Both the position numbers and the translations under genes were made by a program. Below, one piece after another: positions 33,250-41,876 of a stretch of DNA of 64,000 nt (the first letter of the stretch is position 1; each line of letters starts with the position of its first letter). Source of the stretch: Streptoverticillium olivoreticuli subsp. olivoreticuli (GTDB lineage: Bacteria; Actinomycetota; Actinomycetes; Streptomycetales; Streptomycetaceae); contig NZ_CP031455.1 of NCBI RefSeq assembly GCF_003391135.1, forward strand, positions 6,308,001-6,372,000, read 5' to 3'. The notes beneath the pieces were generated by a model, which saw nothing but the letters and a program-made list of their open reading frames with translations, did no database searches and was not told where the DNA came from.

Positions 33250-33645
33250 TCAGGCCTTCTTCGTCTCCTTGAAGATGCGGTCGATCTCGGCGATGAGCTC
33301 CAGCGCCTTCTCGCCCGTCTTCGGGTCGTTCGACGCCTTGGCCGCGCTCAGGGCCTTGAGGGTGTCGTTGACCAGCTGGTGCAGCTCGGGGAACTTCTCG
33401 AAGTGCGGCGGCTTGAAGTAGTCGCTCCACAGCACCGAGACGTGGTGCTTGGCCAGCTCGGCGCGCTGTTCCTTGATGATGAGGGCGCGCGTGCGGAAGT
33501 CCGGGTCCTCGTTGGCCTGGTACTTCTCCTGGACTGCCTTGACCGACTCGGCCTCGATACGGGCCTGGGCGGGGTCATAAACGCCGCACGGCAGGTCGCA
33601 GTGCGCGCTGACCTGCACCTTGGGGGCGAACAGGCGGGAGAGCAT
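33250..33645 (-). CDS. sodN: Nickel superoxide dismutase SodN
   Basis: 131 residues. A 14-residue propeptide (MLSRLFAPKVQVSA) is followed by the nickel hook HCDLPCGVYD: after cleavage His1, Cys2 and Cys6 bind nickel. The rest forms the four-helix bundle (KPPHFEKFPELHQLVND). Dismutates superoxide in the cytosol. The protease that removes the propeptide is encoded divergently, 159 bases away. Expression in Streptomyces depends on nickel through Nur. A minus-strand TAATCT near 33684-33690 could be its -10. Confidence 0.97.
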   Translation of the reverse strand: MLSRLFAPKVQVSAHCDLPCGVYDPAQARIEAESVKAVQEKYQANEDPDFRTRALIIKEQRAELAKHHVSVLWSDYFKPPHFEKFPELHQLVNDTLKALSAAKASNDPKTGEKALELIAEIDRIFKETKKA

Positions 33646-33804
33646 AAAACTGTCCTTCCTCGTGATCGTCTTCTCAGGTGCGAGATTACTCGGTGTGGGA
33701 AGGCTTTTCTCGGGTGCCCCGGGGGGCTTAGGACAAAAGTCCGGTGTCAGTCTGGAACTGCTGCCGGGACTGGTGGAGGAAAAAACGGACCGGGAGGTGC
33801 CGAG

Positions 33805-34266
33805 GTGCAGGAGCAAGTGGACGAGCGCGGGCAGGAGCAGGACCGCGAGCGTCGCGGACTGCTGCGGATCGGGCTGGCCGAGGTCTACAACCCGTCGATG
33901 GTGCCGACGCTGAACCCGGGGGACCAGCTCGTCGTGCAGTACGGGGCGGCCGTCCGGCCGGGTGATGTGGTGGTGCTGCGGCACCCGTTCCGGCAGGACC
34001 TGCTGATCGTCAAGCGGGTGGTCGAGCGGCGCGAGGGCGGCTGGTGGGTGATGGGGGACAACCCGCTGGTGGAGAACGACAGCCGGGAGTTCGGCACGGT
34101 GCCCGAGGAGTTCGTGGTGGCCCGCGCCTGGGTGCGGCTGCGGCGCCCGCCGGGCGCGGGTCAGCGCTCGCCGGGGGCGCTGCTGTCCTGGCTGGCGTCC
34201 GCGCTGCGGCCGCTGCGCGCGGCGCCCGCGGCCGCCCGGCTCTCCAGGCGCTTGCGGGCGCGGTAG
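33805..34266 (+). CDS. sodX: Nickel-type superoxide dismutase maturation protease SodX
   Basis: 153 residues, S26 signal-peptidase-like serine protease. Catalytic serine in YNPSMVPTLNPGD and general-base lysine in LIVKRVVERREGG; MGDNPLVENDSREFG is the conserved box III region. Cleaves the SodN propeptide before the nickel hook. No membrane anchor is seen. Start is GTG 33805 (VQEQVDERG), preceded by gggaggt at good spacing. Its last 106 bases overlap the 3' end of the opposing CGNR gene. Confidence 0.92.
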   Translation: MQEQVDERGQEQDRERRGLLRIGLAEVYNPSMVPTLNPGDQLVVQYGAAVRPGDVVVLRHPFRQDLLIVKRVVERREGGWWVMGDNPLVENDSREFGTVPEEFVVARAWVRLRRPPGAGQRSPGALLSWLASALRPLRAAPAAARLSRRLRAR

Positions 34267-34799
34267 GCGGCGACGTTGGCGCGGGTGGCGCAGCGGTCGG
34301 AGCAGTAGCGGCGCGAGCGGTTGGTCGAGGTGTCGAGGTAGGCGTTGCGGCAGGGGGCGGCCTGGCAGATGCCGAGGCGGTCCACGCCCAGCTCGGTGAG
34401 GTGGACGGCCAGGCCCATGCAGGCGGTGGCCGTGTAGGAGGCGCTGGCGCTGGCGGCGTGATCGGCGATGTGCATGTGCCACTTGGGGCGGCCGTCCTCG
34501 TCGCGGTACTCGTGGCCGGAGATCTGCGGGCTGACGGGGAACTCCATCAGCAGGGCGTTGAGCAGGTCCACCGCCCGCACCTCCTCGCCCGCGTCGGCCG
34601 CCTCGAAGACCGCGCGCAGCCGGGTCCGTACGGACCGCAGCCGGGTGACGTCGCTGTCGGACGCGCGGCGGGCGGCCTGCGCCCCGGCGCCGAAGAGCTC
34701 GCGCACCGCCTCGACGGAGGTGAGCGAGTCGGTGCCGCGCGCGGGCTCCTCGGTGTTGACCAGCCGCACGGCATAGTCCGAGTAATAGGCCAGTTCCAC
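34161..34799 (-). CDS. CGNR zinc finger (ABATE) domain regulator
   Basis: 212 residues. An N-terminal ABATE-type ligand domain (about 1-140) opens LAYYSDYAVRLVNTEEP; the C-terminal zinc finger reads CQAAPCRNAYLD then RYCSDRCATRANVAAYRARK, four cysteines with CATR in place of the usual CGNR. It is thought to be a stress-linked transcription factor family; the ligand is unknown. A long AT-rich dyad lies 64-94 bases before its ATG and may be its operator. The last 35 codons overlap sodX on the other strand. Confidence 0.87.
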   Translation of the reverse strand: MELAYYSDYAVRLVNTEEPARGTDSLTSVEAVRELFGAGAQAARRASDSDVTRLRSVRTRLRAVFEAADAGEEVRAVDLLNALLMEFPVSPQISGHEYRDEDGRPKWHMHIADHAASASASYTATACMGLAVHLTELGVDRLGICQAAPCRNAYLDTSTNRSRRYCSDRCATRANVAAYRARKRLESRAAAGAARSGRSADASQDSSAPGER

Positions 34800-34862
34800 T
34801 TTCGGTCCTTATGGCTTGTGCGAGCGGCGACTCAAGGCGTTTTTCCGGGCGCCCGGCTAAAG

Positions 34863-34893
34863 GTAATAGCCCTCACTCTATCGAGGGTATTAC
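34863..34893. promoter_or_regulatory. AT-rich inverted repeat upstream of the CGNR gene
   Basis: GTAATAGCCCTC and GAGGGTATTAC form an imperfect dyad (one base missing in one arm) around CACTCTAT-type spacing. Its low GC contrasts with the surroundings. Candidate operator for autoregulation. Confidence 0.5.
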
Positions 34894-34914
34894 TCGGCGC
34901 GGGGCAAAAGCCGA

Positions 34915-34945
34915 GGCGGTGGCACGGCTCGCCCGTGCCACCGCC
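34915..34945 (-). terminator. Terminator after the amino acid ABC operon
   Basis: GGCGGTGGCACGG (34915-34927) and CCGTGCCACCGCC (34933-34945) are exact 13-base complements around a 5-base loop, 20 bases past the ATPase stop. Confidence 0.75.
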
Positions 34946-34964
34946 CCTTCCCGCCCGCGGACCC

Positions 34965-35726
34965 CTACAGCACCTTCGACAGGAACGACTTCGTGCGGTC
35001 GTGCCGGGGGTTGGTGAGCACCTCGCGAGGGTGGCCGGATTCCACCACCACGCCGTCGTCCATGAAGACCAGCGCGTCGCCGACCTCCCGGGCGAAGCCC
35101 ATCTCGTGGGTGACGACGATCATCGTCATGCCGTCCTCCGCGAGACCGCGCATGACGTCGAGGACGTCGCCCACCAGCTCCGGGTCGAGGGCCGAGGTCG
35201 GCTCGTCGAAGAGCATCAGCTTCGGCTCCATGGCGAGCGCACGGGCGATCGCCACGCGCTGCTGCTGGCCGCCGGAGAGCTGGGAGGGGTAGTTGCCGGC
35301 CTTGTCGGCGAGGCCCACCCGGTCCAGCAGCTTCACGGCCCGCTCCTTGGCCGACGCCTTGGACTCGCCCTTCACCTGGATCGGCGCCTCCATGACGTTG
35401 GCGAGCGCCGTCATGTGGGGGAAGAGGTTGAAGCGCTGGAAGACCATGCCGATGTCCCGGCGGTTGCGGGCCACCTCGCTGTCCTTGAGCTCGTAGAGCT
35501 TGTCGCCCTTCTGCCGGTAGCCCACCAGCTCGCCGTCGACGTACAGCCGCCCGGCGTTGATCTTCTCCAGGTGGTTGATGCACCGCAGGAAGGTGGACTT
35601 CCCGGAGCCGGACGGGCCGATCAGACAGAACACCTCACCCTGGGCGACCTCCAGGTCGATCCCCTTGAGGATGTGCGCTGCGCCGAAGGACTTGTGCACG
35701 CCCTCGGCCTTCACCATCGCGTTCAT
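34965..35726 (-). CDS. Polar amino acid ABC transporter ATP-binding protein
   Basis: 253 residues, GlnQ/GluA-like. Walker A GPSGSGKST, Q-loop VFQRFNLFPHM, signature LSGGQQQRVAIARAL, Walker B LMLFDEPTSALD, switch His in VVTHEMGFAREVGD. Energises uptake through the adjacent permease. The ATG overlaps the permease stop (ATGA). Last gene of a three-gene operon (binding protein, permease, ATPase) read on the minus strand. Confidence 0.93.
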   Translation of the reverse strand: MNAMVKAEGVHKSFGAAHILKGIDLEVAQGEVFCLIGPSGSGKSTFLRCINHLEKINAGRLYVDGELVGYRQKGDKLYELKDSEVARNRRDIGMVFQRFNLFPHMTALANVMEAPIQVKGESKASAKERAVKLLDRVGLADKAGNYPSQLSGGQQQRVAIARALAMEPKLMLFDEPTSALDPELVGDVLDVMRGLAEDGMTMIVVTHEMGFAREVGDALVFMDDGVVVESGHPREVLTNPRHDRTKSFLSKVL

Positions 35727-36673
35727 GCGCGGACGCCTTCCTTGGAGCGCTGGCCGATCATCGCCAGGTTGGCCCTGACCTTCTGCCAGGGGGTGAGCGG
35801 CAGGCTGCGCAGCGAGCCACGGGCGTAGTACCGCTCCAGATAGAACTGGCCGACGCTGAAGACGCTGGTCAGGATCAGGTACCAGGTCGCGGCGAGGAAG
35901 AGCATCTCGACCGTGGCGCCGGTGGTCTGGCCGATGTCGGAGGTGGAGCGCAGCAGCTCCAGGTACTGGGCCGCGCTCGCCGCCAGCGACGAGGTCTTGA
36001 GCATGTTGATGAACTCGTTGCCGGTCGGCGGCACGATGACCCGCATCGCCTGCGGCAGCACGATCCGGCGCAGCGTCCTGCCCTGGCTCATGCCGAGCGC
36101 GTGCGACGCCTCGGTCTGGCCCTCGTCGACGGACTGGATGCCGGCCCGGACGATCTCCGACATGTACGCGGCCTCGTTGAGCCCCAGGCCGAGCAGCGCG
36201 GCCATGAAGGGGGTCATGAACGAGCTCGTGTAGTCCCGGTAGATGAACCCGAGGTTGATCTCCGGGAAGATCAGCGCGAGGTTGAACCAGAGCAGCAGCT
36301 GGACGTAGACCGGGGTGCCGCGGAAGAACCAGATGTAGGCCCAGGAGACCGAAGAGGTCACGGGGTTCTTCGACAGCCGCATCACCGCCAGCACGATGCC
36401 GAGCACCAGGCCGAGCAGCATGGCGAGCACCGAGATCAGGACTGTCTTGCCGAGACCGGTGAGGACGTTCGAGTTGAACAGGTAATCAGGGATGGCGTGG
36501 TAGTTGACCTTGGCGTTGGCGAAGGCATTGACCAGCAGCCCGAGCAGCACCAGCACCACGACGGCGGAGACCCACCGCCCGTAGTGCCGTACGGGAATGG
36601 CCTTGATGGTCTCCGGCTCACGGCCGGGGGGCGGGGCGTCGGCGGGCCCCGTCTTTTCGGGAGCAGCAGTCAC
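35723..36673 (-). CDS. Polar amino acid ABC transporter permease
   Basis: 316 residues. A charged 40-residue N-terminus with PDAPPPG-type sequence, then a helix (WVSAVVVLVLLGLLVNAF), a periplasmic loop with NVLTGLGKTVLIS, and the HisM/GlnP-type core with the EAA loop EASHALGMSQGRTLRRIVLPQA. WFFRGTPVYVQLLLW is the family's second conserved motif. As only one permease is present, it probably acts as a homodimer. Confidence 0.9.
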   Translation of the reverse strand: MTAAPEKTGPADAPPPGREPETIKAIPVRHYGRWVSAVVVLVLLGLLVNAFANAKVNYHAIPDYLFNSNVLTGLGKTVLISVLAMLLGLVLGIVLAVMRLSKNPVTSSVSWAYIWFFRGTPVYVQLLLWFNLALIFPEINLGFIYRDYTSSFMTPFMAALLGLGLNEAAYMSEIVRAGIQSVDEGQTEASHALGMSQGRTLRRIVLPQAMRVIVPPTGNEFINMLKTSSLAASAAQYLELLRSTSDIGQTTGATVEMLFLAATWYLILTSVFSVGQFYLERYYARGSLRSLPLTPWQKVRANLAMIGQRSKEGVRA

Positions 36674-36816
36674 GGTATGGCCTTTCAGCGGTCCGTATTC
36701 GGGGGAAGAAAGGGGGCGCCGGGCGGGCCGTCCGCCGCGCGTGCGGGTACGGCGGGGGGAGCCGTCCGCCCGGGGGAGGGGCGGCGGCGCGGAGATGACG
36801 GCCCGTGGCGGCCGGG

Positions 36817-37779
36817 TCAGGAACCGCCGTTGGTCTTGGCTTCCTTGACCGCGCCGGCCTCGACACCCCAGGTCTTGAGGACCTTCTCGTACGCACCGTT
36901 CTTGATGATCGCGTCAAGGGCGGCCTGCAGGGCGTCCCGCAGCTGGGCGTCGCCCTTGGGGACGGCGATGCCGTAGGGCGCGGCCTGCACCTGGTCGCCG
37001 ACCGTCTCGAAGTCGTTGCCGCCGCCCGCGGTCTTCACCGCGTAGGCGGCGACCGGGAAGTCGCTGGACACGGCGTCGACGCCACCGGCCTTCAGCCGGG
37101 TCTGCGCCTCCACGTCGGTGTCGAACGCCTCGATGCCGATGCTGCCCTTGCCGGCCTTGTCGCACTTGTCGGACTCGGACTTCGCCAGGTCGTGGGAGAC
37201 GGTGCCGCGCTGCACGGCGATCTTCTTGCCGCAGAGGTCGTCCCAGGTCTTGATGCCCTTGGTGTCGCCCTTCTTGGTGTAGATCGAGACACCGGCGGTG
37301 AAATAGTCGACGAAGTCGACGCCCTCGGTCACCTTCTTGCCCGTCTTCGGGTCGACACCGTTCTGCCGGTCCTTGGAGTCGGTCATCGCGGACATCGCGA
37401 TGTTGTAGCGCTTGGAGCGCAGACCCGTCAGCAGGGCGTCGAAGGTGCCGTTGTCGAACTCGAACTTCACGCCGAGTTCCTTGCCCAGGGCATCGGCGAT
37501 ATCGGGGTCGATCCCGACCGTCTTGCCGTCCTTCTTGAACTCCACCGGCGGATAGGCGATGTCGGAGCCGACCTTGATGACCTTGGAGTCCTGGATGTCC
37601 TTGGGGAGCTTGGCGAAGAGCGGGGCCGTGGAGCCCGAGGCGGTCTCGGACCCGCCGCCGTGCTTGTTCCGCTGGTCGCCGCAGCCGGTCAGCAGCAGGG
37701 CGCCGGCGACCGCGATCGCGCCGGCGGCGGCCAAACGACTCCTGGCGGCAGCCGGGCGGGGGGTGGTGCTTGCGGTCAT
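36817..37779 (-). CDS. Amino acid ABC transporter substrate-binding lipoprotein
   Basis: 320 residues. Lipoprotein signal peptide with lipobox LLTGC (Cys near 33), serine/threonine-rich linker, then a family-3 binding domain: IKVGSDIAYPPVEFKKDG, GIDPDIADALGKELGV, and DLCGKKIAVQRGTVSHD with a Cys pair (DLCGKK and KCDKAG) that could form a disulfide. Substrate is a polar amino acid, not identified. ATG 37779 follows gcaggaggaa. First gene of the operon; 143 bases separate it from the permease. Confidence 0.92.
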   Translation of the reverse strand: MTASTTPRPAAARSRLAAAGAIAVAGALLLTGCGDQRNKHGGGSETASGSTAPLFAKLPKDIQDSKVIKVGSDIAYPPVEFKKDGKTVGIDPDIADALGKELGVKFEFDNGTFDALLTGLRSKRYNIAMSAMTDSKDRQNGVDPKTGKKVTEGVDFVDYFTAGVSIYTKKGDTKGIKTWDDLCGKKIAVQRGTVSHDLAKSESDKCDKAGKGSIGIEAFDTDVEAQTRLKAGGVDAVSSDFPVAAYAVKTAGGGNDFETVGDQVQAAPYGIAVPKGDAQLRDALQAALDAIIKNGAYEKVLKTWGVEAGAVKEAKTNGGS

Positions 37780-38282
37780 TGCTGGTTCCTCCTGCGGGTG
37801 AGGGGATAGCCGACTGTTAAACACTGGGGTCACTGCGTGGGAACACGGGGGGGACATACGGGGCCGCAAGCACACACCATGGGTGTTCGCGACCTCGTGT
37901 GATTTGGGCATCTTGCCATCTGGACTGCACCGTTCGGGGGGCTAGCTATGTCAAAATCGGATAACGGGCGATCCCCGTGCGGTACCAGGTCGGTTCGTAC
38001 TACCGGACTTCGGTGTGCCTCTCCGGTGCGAGACCTATCTCACGCACCTCTTGTCTCACTCCATGGACTTCCGGCACCAGTCGACACGCTTTCGACGTGC
38101 TTGTGGCGATGCCATGACCCGCGGCGTCCGGGAACTCACTCGGCGGCCGTAGCGCTCATCCGGTAGAAAGACCTGCTACAACCCCCCGGACCCGGGGCTC
38201 AGGGCGTATGTGCGGTGCGCCCGGCGGTCCGCAACCTCGGGCGGCTACCCTCGACAGCTAATTCGACAAAGGGGTCAATGAA
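37780..38282. other. Divergent promoter region, amino acid transporter and malic enzyme
   Basis: 503 bases, lower in GC than the flanks. Possible elements: TACCCT at about 38247-38252 with a short leader to the malic enzyme GTG, GTGTGAT at about 37899, and AT-rich CTATGTCAAAATCGGATAA near 37945-37963. A 72-codon ORF (37948-38166) has poor codon bias and no family look. No operator could be assigned. Confidence 0.4.
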
Positions 38283-39494
38283 GTGGCAGCGGAGATTGTG
38301 AATCCTCGCGGCGCCCACGGTGCGGACGAAGCTCGCGACGAGCTCTTCGATCCGGCCTTCGCGCTGCACCGCGGTGGCAAGATGGCCATCCAGGCGACCG
38401 TGCCCGTGCGCGACCGGGACGACCTGTCCCTCGCCTACACACCAGGCGTCGCCAAGGTGTGCAGCGCCATCGCCGAACAGCCCGAGCTCGTCCACGACTA
38501 CACCTGGAAGTCCCAGGTCGTCGCGGTCGTGACGGACGGCAGCGCGGTGCTCGGGCTCGGGGACATCGGGCCGGAGGCGTCCCTGCCCGTGATGGAGGGC
38601 AAGGCGATCCTCTTCAAGCAGTTCGGCGGCGTGGACGCGGTGCCGATCGCGCTCGACTGCCGGGAGGTCGACGAGATCGTCGAGACCGTCGCCCGCCTCG
38701 CGCCCTCCTTCGGCGGCGTCAACCTGGAGGACATCTCCGCGCCGCGCTGCTTCGAGGTCGAGCGCAAGCTCCAGGAGCGCGTGGACATCCCGGTCTTCCA
38801 CGACGACCAGCACGGCACCGCCGTCGTCACCCTCGCCGCGCTGCGCAACGCCGCCAAGCTCACCGGCCGCCCGCTCGGCCGGCTGCGCGCCGTCATCTCG
38901 GGCGCGGGCGCGGCCGGGGTGGCCATCGCCAAGATCCTGGTGGAGGCGGGCATCGGCGACGTCGCCGTCTGCGACCGCAAGGGCATCGTCTCGGCGGACC
39001 GCGACGACCTCAACCCGGTCAAGCGCGAACTCGCCGGCTTCACCAACAAGGCCGGGCTCTTTGGCCCGCTGGAGTCGGCGCTGAAGGGCGCGGACGTCTT
39101 CATCGGCGTCTCCGGCGGTACGGTCCCGGAGTCGGCCGTCGCCACCATGGCCGCCGACGCGCTGATCTTCGCCATGGCCAACCCGACCCCGGAGATCCAC
39201 CCGGACGTCGCCCACAAGTACGCGGCCGTCGTCGCCACCGGGCGCAGCGACTACCCCAACCAGATCAACAACGTCCTCGCCTTCCCCGGCATCTTCGCCG
39301 GCGCCCTCCAGGTGCGGGCCTCGCGGATCACCGAGGGCATGAAGCTCGCCGCGGCCGAGGCGCTCGCCGCCGTGGTCGCCGACGAGCTGAGCGCCGAGTG
39401 CGTGATCCCGTCGCCGTTCGACGAACGCGTCGCTCCCGCGGTGACAGCCGCTGTGGCCGCGGCGGCCCGCGCGGAGGGTGTGGCGCGGCGCTGA
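38283..39494 (+). CDS. Malic enzyme, NAD(P)-dependent
   Basis: 403 residues, the short bacterial form. N-terminal malate domain with YTPGVAKVC and DGSAVLGLGDIGPEASLPVM, catalytic lysine in MEGKAILFKQFGGVDAVPI, metal ligands in FHDDQHGTAVV, and the nucleotide fold GAGAAGVAIAKIL near 210. Converts malate to pyruvate and CO2, supplying reducing power. Start is the GTG at 38283 after aaagggg. NAD versus NADP preference is not decidable here. Confidence 0.94.
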   Translation: MAAEIVNPRGAHGADEARDELFDPAFALHRGGKMAIQATVPVRDRDDLSLAYTPGVAKVCSAIAEQPELVHDYTWKSQVVAVVTDGSAVLGLGDIGPEASLPVMEGKAILFKQFGGVDAVPIALDCREVDEIVETVARLAPSFGGVNLEDISAPRCFEVERKLQERVDIPVFHDDQHGTAVVTLAALRNAAKLTGRPLGRLRAVISGAGAAGVAIAKILVEAGIGDVAVCDRKGIVSADRDDLNPVKRELAGFTNKAGLFGPLESALKGADVFIGVSGGTVPESAVATMAADALIFAMANPTPEIHPDVAHKYAAVVATGRSDYPNQINNVLAFPGIFAGALQVRASRITEGMKLAAAEALAAVVADELSAECVIPSPFDERVAPAVTAAVAAAARAEGVARR

Positions 39495-39514
39495 TTCCGC
39501 TGGGTGCGGGTGCG

Positions 39515-39660
39515 CTTCCGGGTGCGGGTTTGTTGCCGCCTGCGGCGGGAGCGCCCTTGGGGGTCCCCCCGGACGGAGTCTGGGGGAGCGTCCTCAAACG
39601 CCGGACGGGCTGATTTCGCTGGTTACGGTCCGCGAAATCCAGCTCGTCCGGGGTGGGGAA
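39515..39660. repeat. Dispersed palindromic repeat, copy F
   Basis: Between two co-directional genes, unlike most copies. Contains TTGCCGCCTGCGGCGGG, GTCCTCAAACGCCGGACGGG and a degenerate returning arm (ATCCAGCTCGTCCGGGGTG). Confidence 0.8.
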
Positions 39661-39718
39661 AAAGCGCGGCGACGCGCGTCACAGCGCCGCGTGGTTCCAC
39701 CGGGCCTACCCCCGGCGC

Positions 39719-39724
39719 TAGGTT
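39719..39724 (+). promoter_or_regulatory. Leaderless-type -10 hexamer
   Basis: TAGGTT ends 6 bases before the ATG at 39731 and no SD is present, so transcription probably starts at the start codon. Confidence 0.5.
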
Positions 39725-39730
39725 CGGACC

Positions 39731-40693
39731 ATGTTCGCCGCCTACGCCGCCCGCATCGACCGTGATCAGCCGCTCGACGGACTGGAGTTGGGCGAACGCC
39801 CGGAACCCCAGGCTCCGCCCGGCTGGACCGTTGTCAACGTCAAGGCCGCGTCGCTCAACCACCACGACCTGTGGTCGCTGCGCGGCGTCGGCCTCGGCGA
39901 GGAAGCGCTGCCGATGATCCTCGGCTGCGACGCCGCCGGACTCGACGAGGACGGCAACGAGGTCGTCGTCCACTCCGTCATCGGCCAGACCGGCCACGGC
40001 GTTGGCCCGCGCGAGTCGCGCTCCATCCTCACCGAGCGCTACCAGGGCACCTTCGCCGAGCGCGTGGCCGTCCCCGCGTGGAACGTCCTGCCGAAGCCGA
40101 AGGAGCTCTCCTTCGAGGAGGCCGCCTGCCTGCCGACCGCCTGGCTGACCGCGTACCGCATGCTCTTCACCAACGCGGACGTGCGCCCCGGCGACAGCGT
40201 CCTCGTCCAGGGCGCGGGCGGCGGCGTGGCCACCGCGGCGATCGCGCTCGGGGCCGCGGCCGGACTGCGGGTCTTCGCCACCAGCCGCGACGAGGCCAAG
40301 CGGCGGCGCGCCGTGGAGCTGGGCGCGGAGGGCGCGTACGAGCCGGGGGCCCGGCTGCCGCACCGCGTCGACGCCGTCATCGAGACGGTGGGCGCCGCCA
40401 CCTGGTCACACTCCGTCAAGTCCCTCAAGCCCGGCGGGACGCTCGTCATCTCCGGCGCCACCAGCGGCCAGAGCCCGGCGTCGGCGGAGCTCAACCGCAT
40501 CTTCTTCCTGGAGCTGAAGGTCGTCGGCTCGACCATGGGCAGCAAGGAGGAGCTGGCCGGTCTGCTGAGCTTCTGCGCGGCGACGGGCGTACGGCCGGTG
40601 ATCGACTCCGTCCTGCCCCTTGACCGGGCGCGGGAGGGCTTCGAGAAGATGGCCGGCGGTGACCTGTTCGGCAAGGTGGTCCTGACCGTCTAG
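39731..40693 (+). CDS. Zinc-binding-type MDR oxidoreductase (quinone reductase-like)
   Basis: 320 residues, medium-chain reductase fold. The catalytic N-terminal half has VNVKAASLNHHDLWSLRGVG and ILGCDAAG; the cofactor loop is QGAGGGVATAAIALG (about 158-172), AxGGVG-type, suggesting NADPH. Structural-zinc cysteines are missing, so it is closer to zinc-free quinone/enoyl reductases despite the usual annotation. Substrate unknown. The GH5 gene starts 16 bases after its stop. Confidence 0.85.
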   Translation: MFAAYAARIDRDQPLDGLELGERPEPQAPPGWTVVNVKAASLNHHDLWSLRGVGLGEEALPMILGCDAAGLDEDGNEVVVHSVIGQTGHGVGPRESRSILTERYQGTFAERVAVPAWNVLPKPKELSFEEAACLPTAWLTAYRMLFTNADVRPGDSVLVQGAGGGVATAAIALGAAAGLRVFATSRDEAKRRRAVELGAEGAYEPGARLPHRVDAVIETVGAATWSHSVKSLKPGGTLVISGATSGQSPASAELNRIFFLELKVVGSTMGSKEELAGLLSFCAATGVRPVIDSVLPLDRAREGFEKMAGGDLFGKVVLTV

Positions 40694-40709
40694 CCCATGG
40701 GGGAGTGCC

Positions 40710-41876
40710 GTGCGCAGGCTGCGGGCGGTGGTGACCGTGCTCGCCGCGGTGGCGGCGCTCCTCGCGCCGGGCAGCGCCCTGGCCCGTACGGACGGGTCCG
40801 TCCCGCGCCTCACCGACGGGCGCGGGCGGGTTCTGGACCTGCGCGGCTGGAACGTCGAGGACAAGACCCACCGCGGCGCCGACGCCCTCACCGGCGTCAC
40901 CGAACGGCACTTCCGCGACATGGCCCGCGCCGGGTTCGGCCTGGCGCGGCTGCTGGTCTTCTGGGACGACCTGGAGCCACGGCCCGGGCAGTACAGCGAG
41001 CGCTATCTCCGCCGGATCGAACACATCCTGGACTGGGCGCACCGCTACCGCTTCCGGGTGGTGATCGACGCCCACCAGGACGTCTTCGGGCCCGCCTTCG
41101 GCGGCCACCGGGGCATCCCCGAGTGGGCCACGCGCACCGACGGGCTGGCCTATGTGCCGCACCCGGACGACTGGTTCGCCGAATACTACGAGCCCGCCGT
41201 GCAGGCCGCCTTCGAGCACCTCTACGAGGACGCGGACCTGCGCGGCGCCCAGGCGAGGATGTGGGAGCTCCTCGCCGGACGGCTCGGCCGGCACCCGGCC
41301 GTGTTCGGCTACGACCTGATCAACGAGCCGATGGGCAGGCTCCGTTCCGGCGAGGACCCGCCGGCCGCGGCCCGCCGCATCGAACGGGACCAGCTGACCC
41401 CGATGTACAACCGCCTCGCGGCGGCGGTCCGCCGCGCCGACCGGCGCCACCACCTCTTCGTGGAACCGACCCCCGTCGTCGGCGAGGCCGTCCCCACCGG
41501 CCTCGGCCGCATCCACGACCCGAAGGTCGTCTACGCCCCGCACTTCTACAACACCGCCATGGAAGCCGGGCGGGACTACGACCCGGCCGCCCGCTGGATC
41601 GAGGCGTACGAGTCAGCGGTGACCCGCTACCCGCGCGAACAGCGCGTCCCCGTAGTGATCGGCGAGTGGGGCCCGCCCGACTCCTCCCTCCCGAACATGC
41701 GCCGCTTCTACGACGACGCCCTGGCGTCCCTCGCGCGCTACGCGTCCGGCTGGGCGGGCTATACGTGGTGCTACGGGGGCGGCTACTGCGCGGTCGACGA
41801 GGCGGGTCGCTTCAGGCCCAACAAGGAGCGGCTGTCTTGGCCGCGTGTGGTGGCGCCGGCGAATCGCCCGGGGTGA
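40710..41876 (+). CDS. Secreted glycoside hydrolase family 5 (endoglycosylceramidase-like)
   Basis: 388 residues. Signal peptide at 1-25 (VVTVLAAVAALLAPGSALA). TIM-barrel motifs: LRGWNVEDK, RLLVFWDDLEP, VVIDAHQDVFGPAFGG, acid/base Glu in YDLINEPMG, nucleophile Glu in PVVIGEWGPP. The HQDVF box and NEP context match endoglycosylceramidase-type GH5 rather than classical cellulases; the true substrate may be another glycolipid or glucoside. GTG 40710 after gggag. Probably cotranscribed with the oxidoreductase. Confidence 0.83.
   Translation: MRRLRAVVTVLAAVAALLAPGSALARTDGSVPRLTDGRGRVLDLRGWNVEDKTHRGADALTGVTERHFRDMARAGFGLARLLVFWDDLEPRPGQYSERYLRRIEHILDWAHRYRFRVVIDAHQDVFGPAFGGHRGIPEWATRTDGLAYVPHPDDWFAEYYEPAVQAAFEHLYEDADLRGAQARMWELLAGRLGRHPAVFGYDLINEPMGRLRSGEDPPAAARRIERDQLTPMYNRLAAAVRRADRRHHLFVEPTPVVGEAVPTGLGRIHDPKVVYAPHFYNTAMEAGRDYDPAARWIEAYESAVTRYPREQRVPVVIGEWGPPDSSLPNMRRFYDDALASLARYASGWAGYTWCYGGGYCAVDEAGRFRPNKERLSWPRVVAPANRPG

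Noticed and set aside
37948..38166. 72-codon ORF with ATG between the amino acid transporter and malic enzyme
   Set aside because: Serine/arginine-rich, atypical third-position GC, weak SD, no recognisable family; more likely part of the promoter region.
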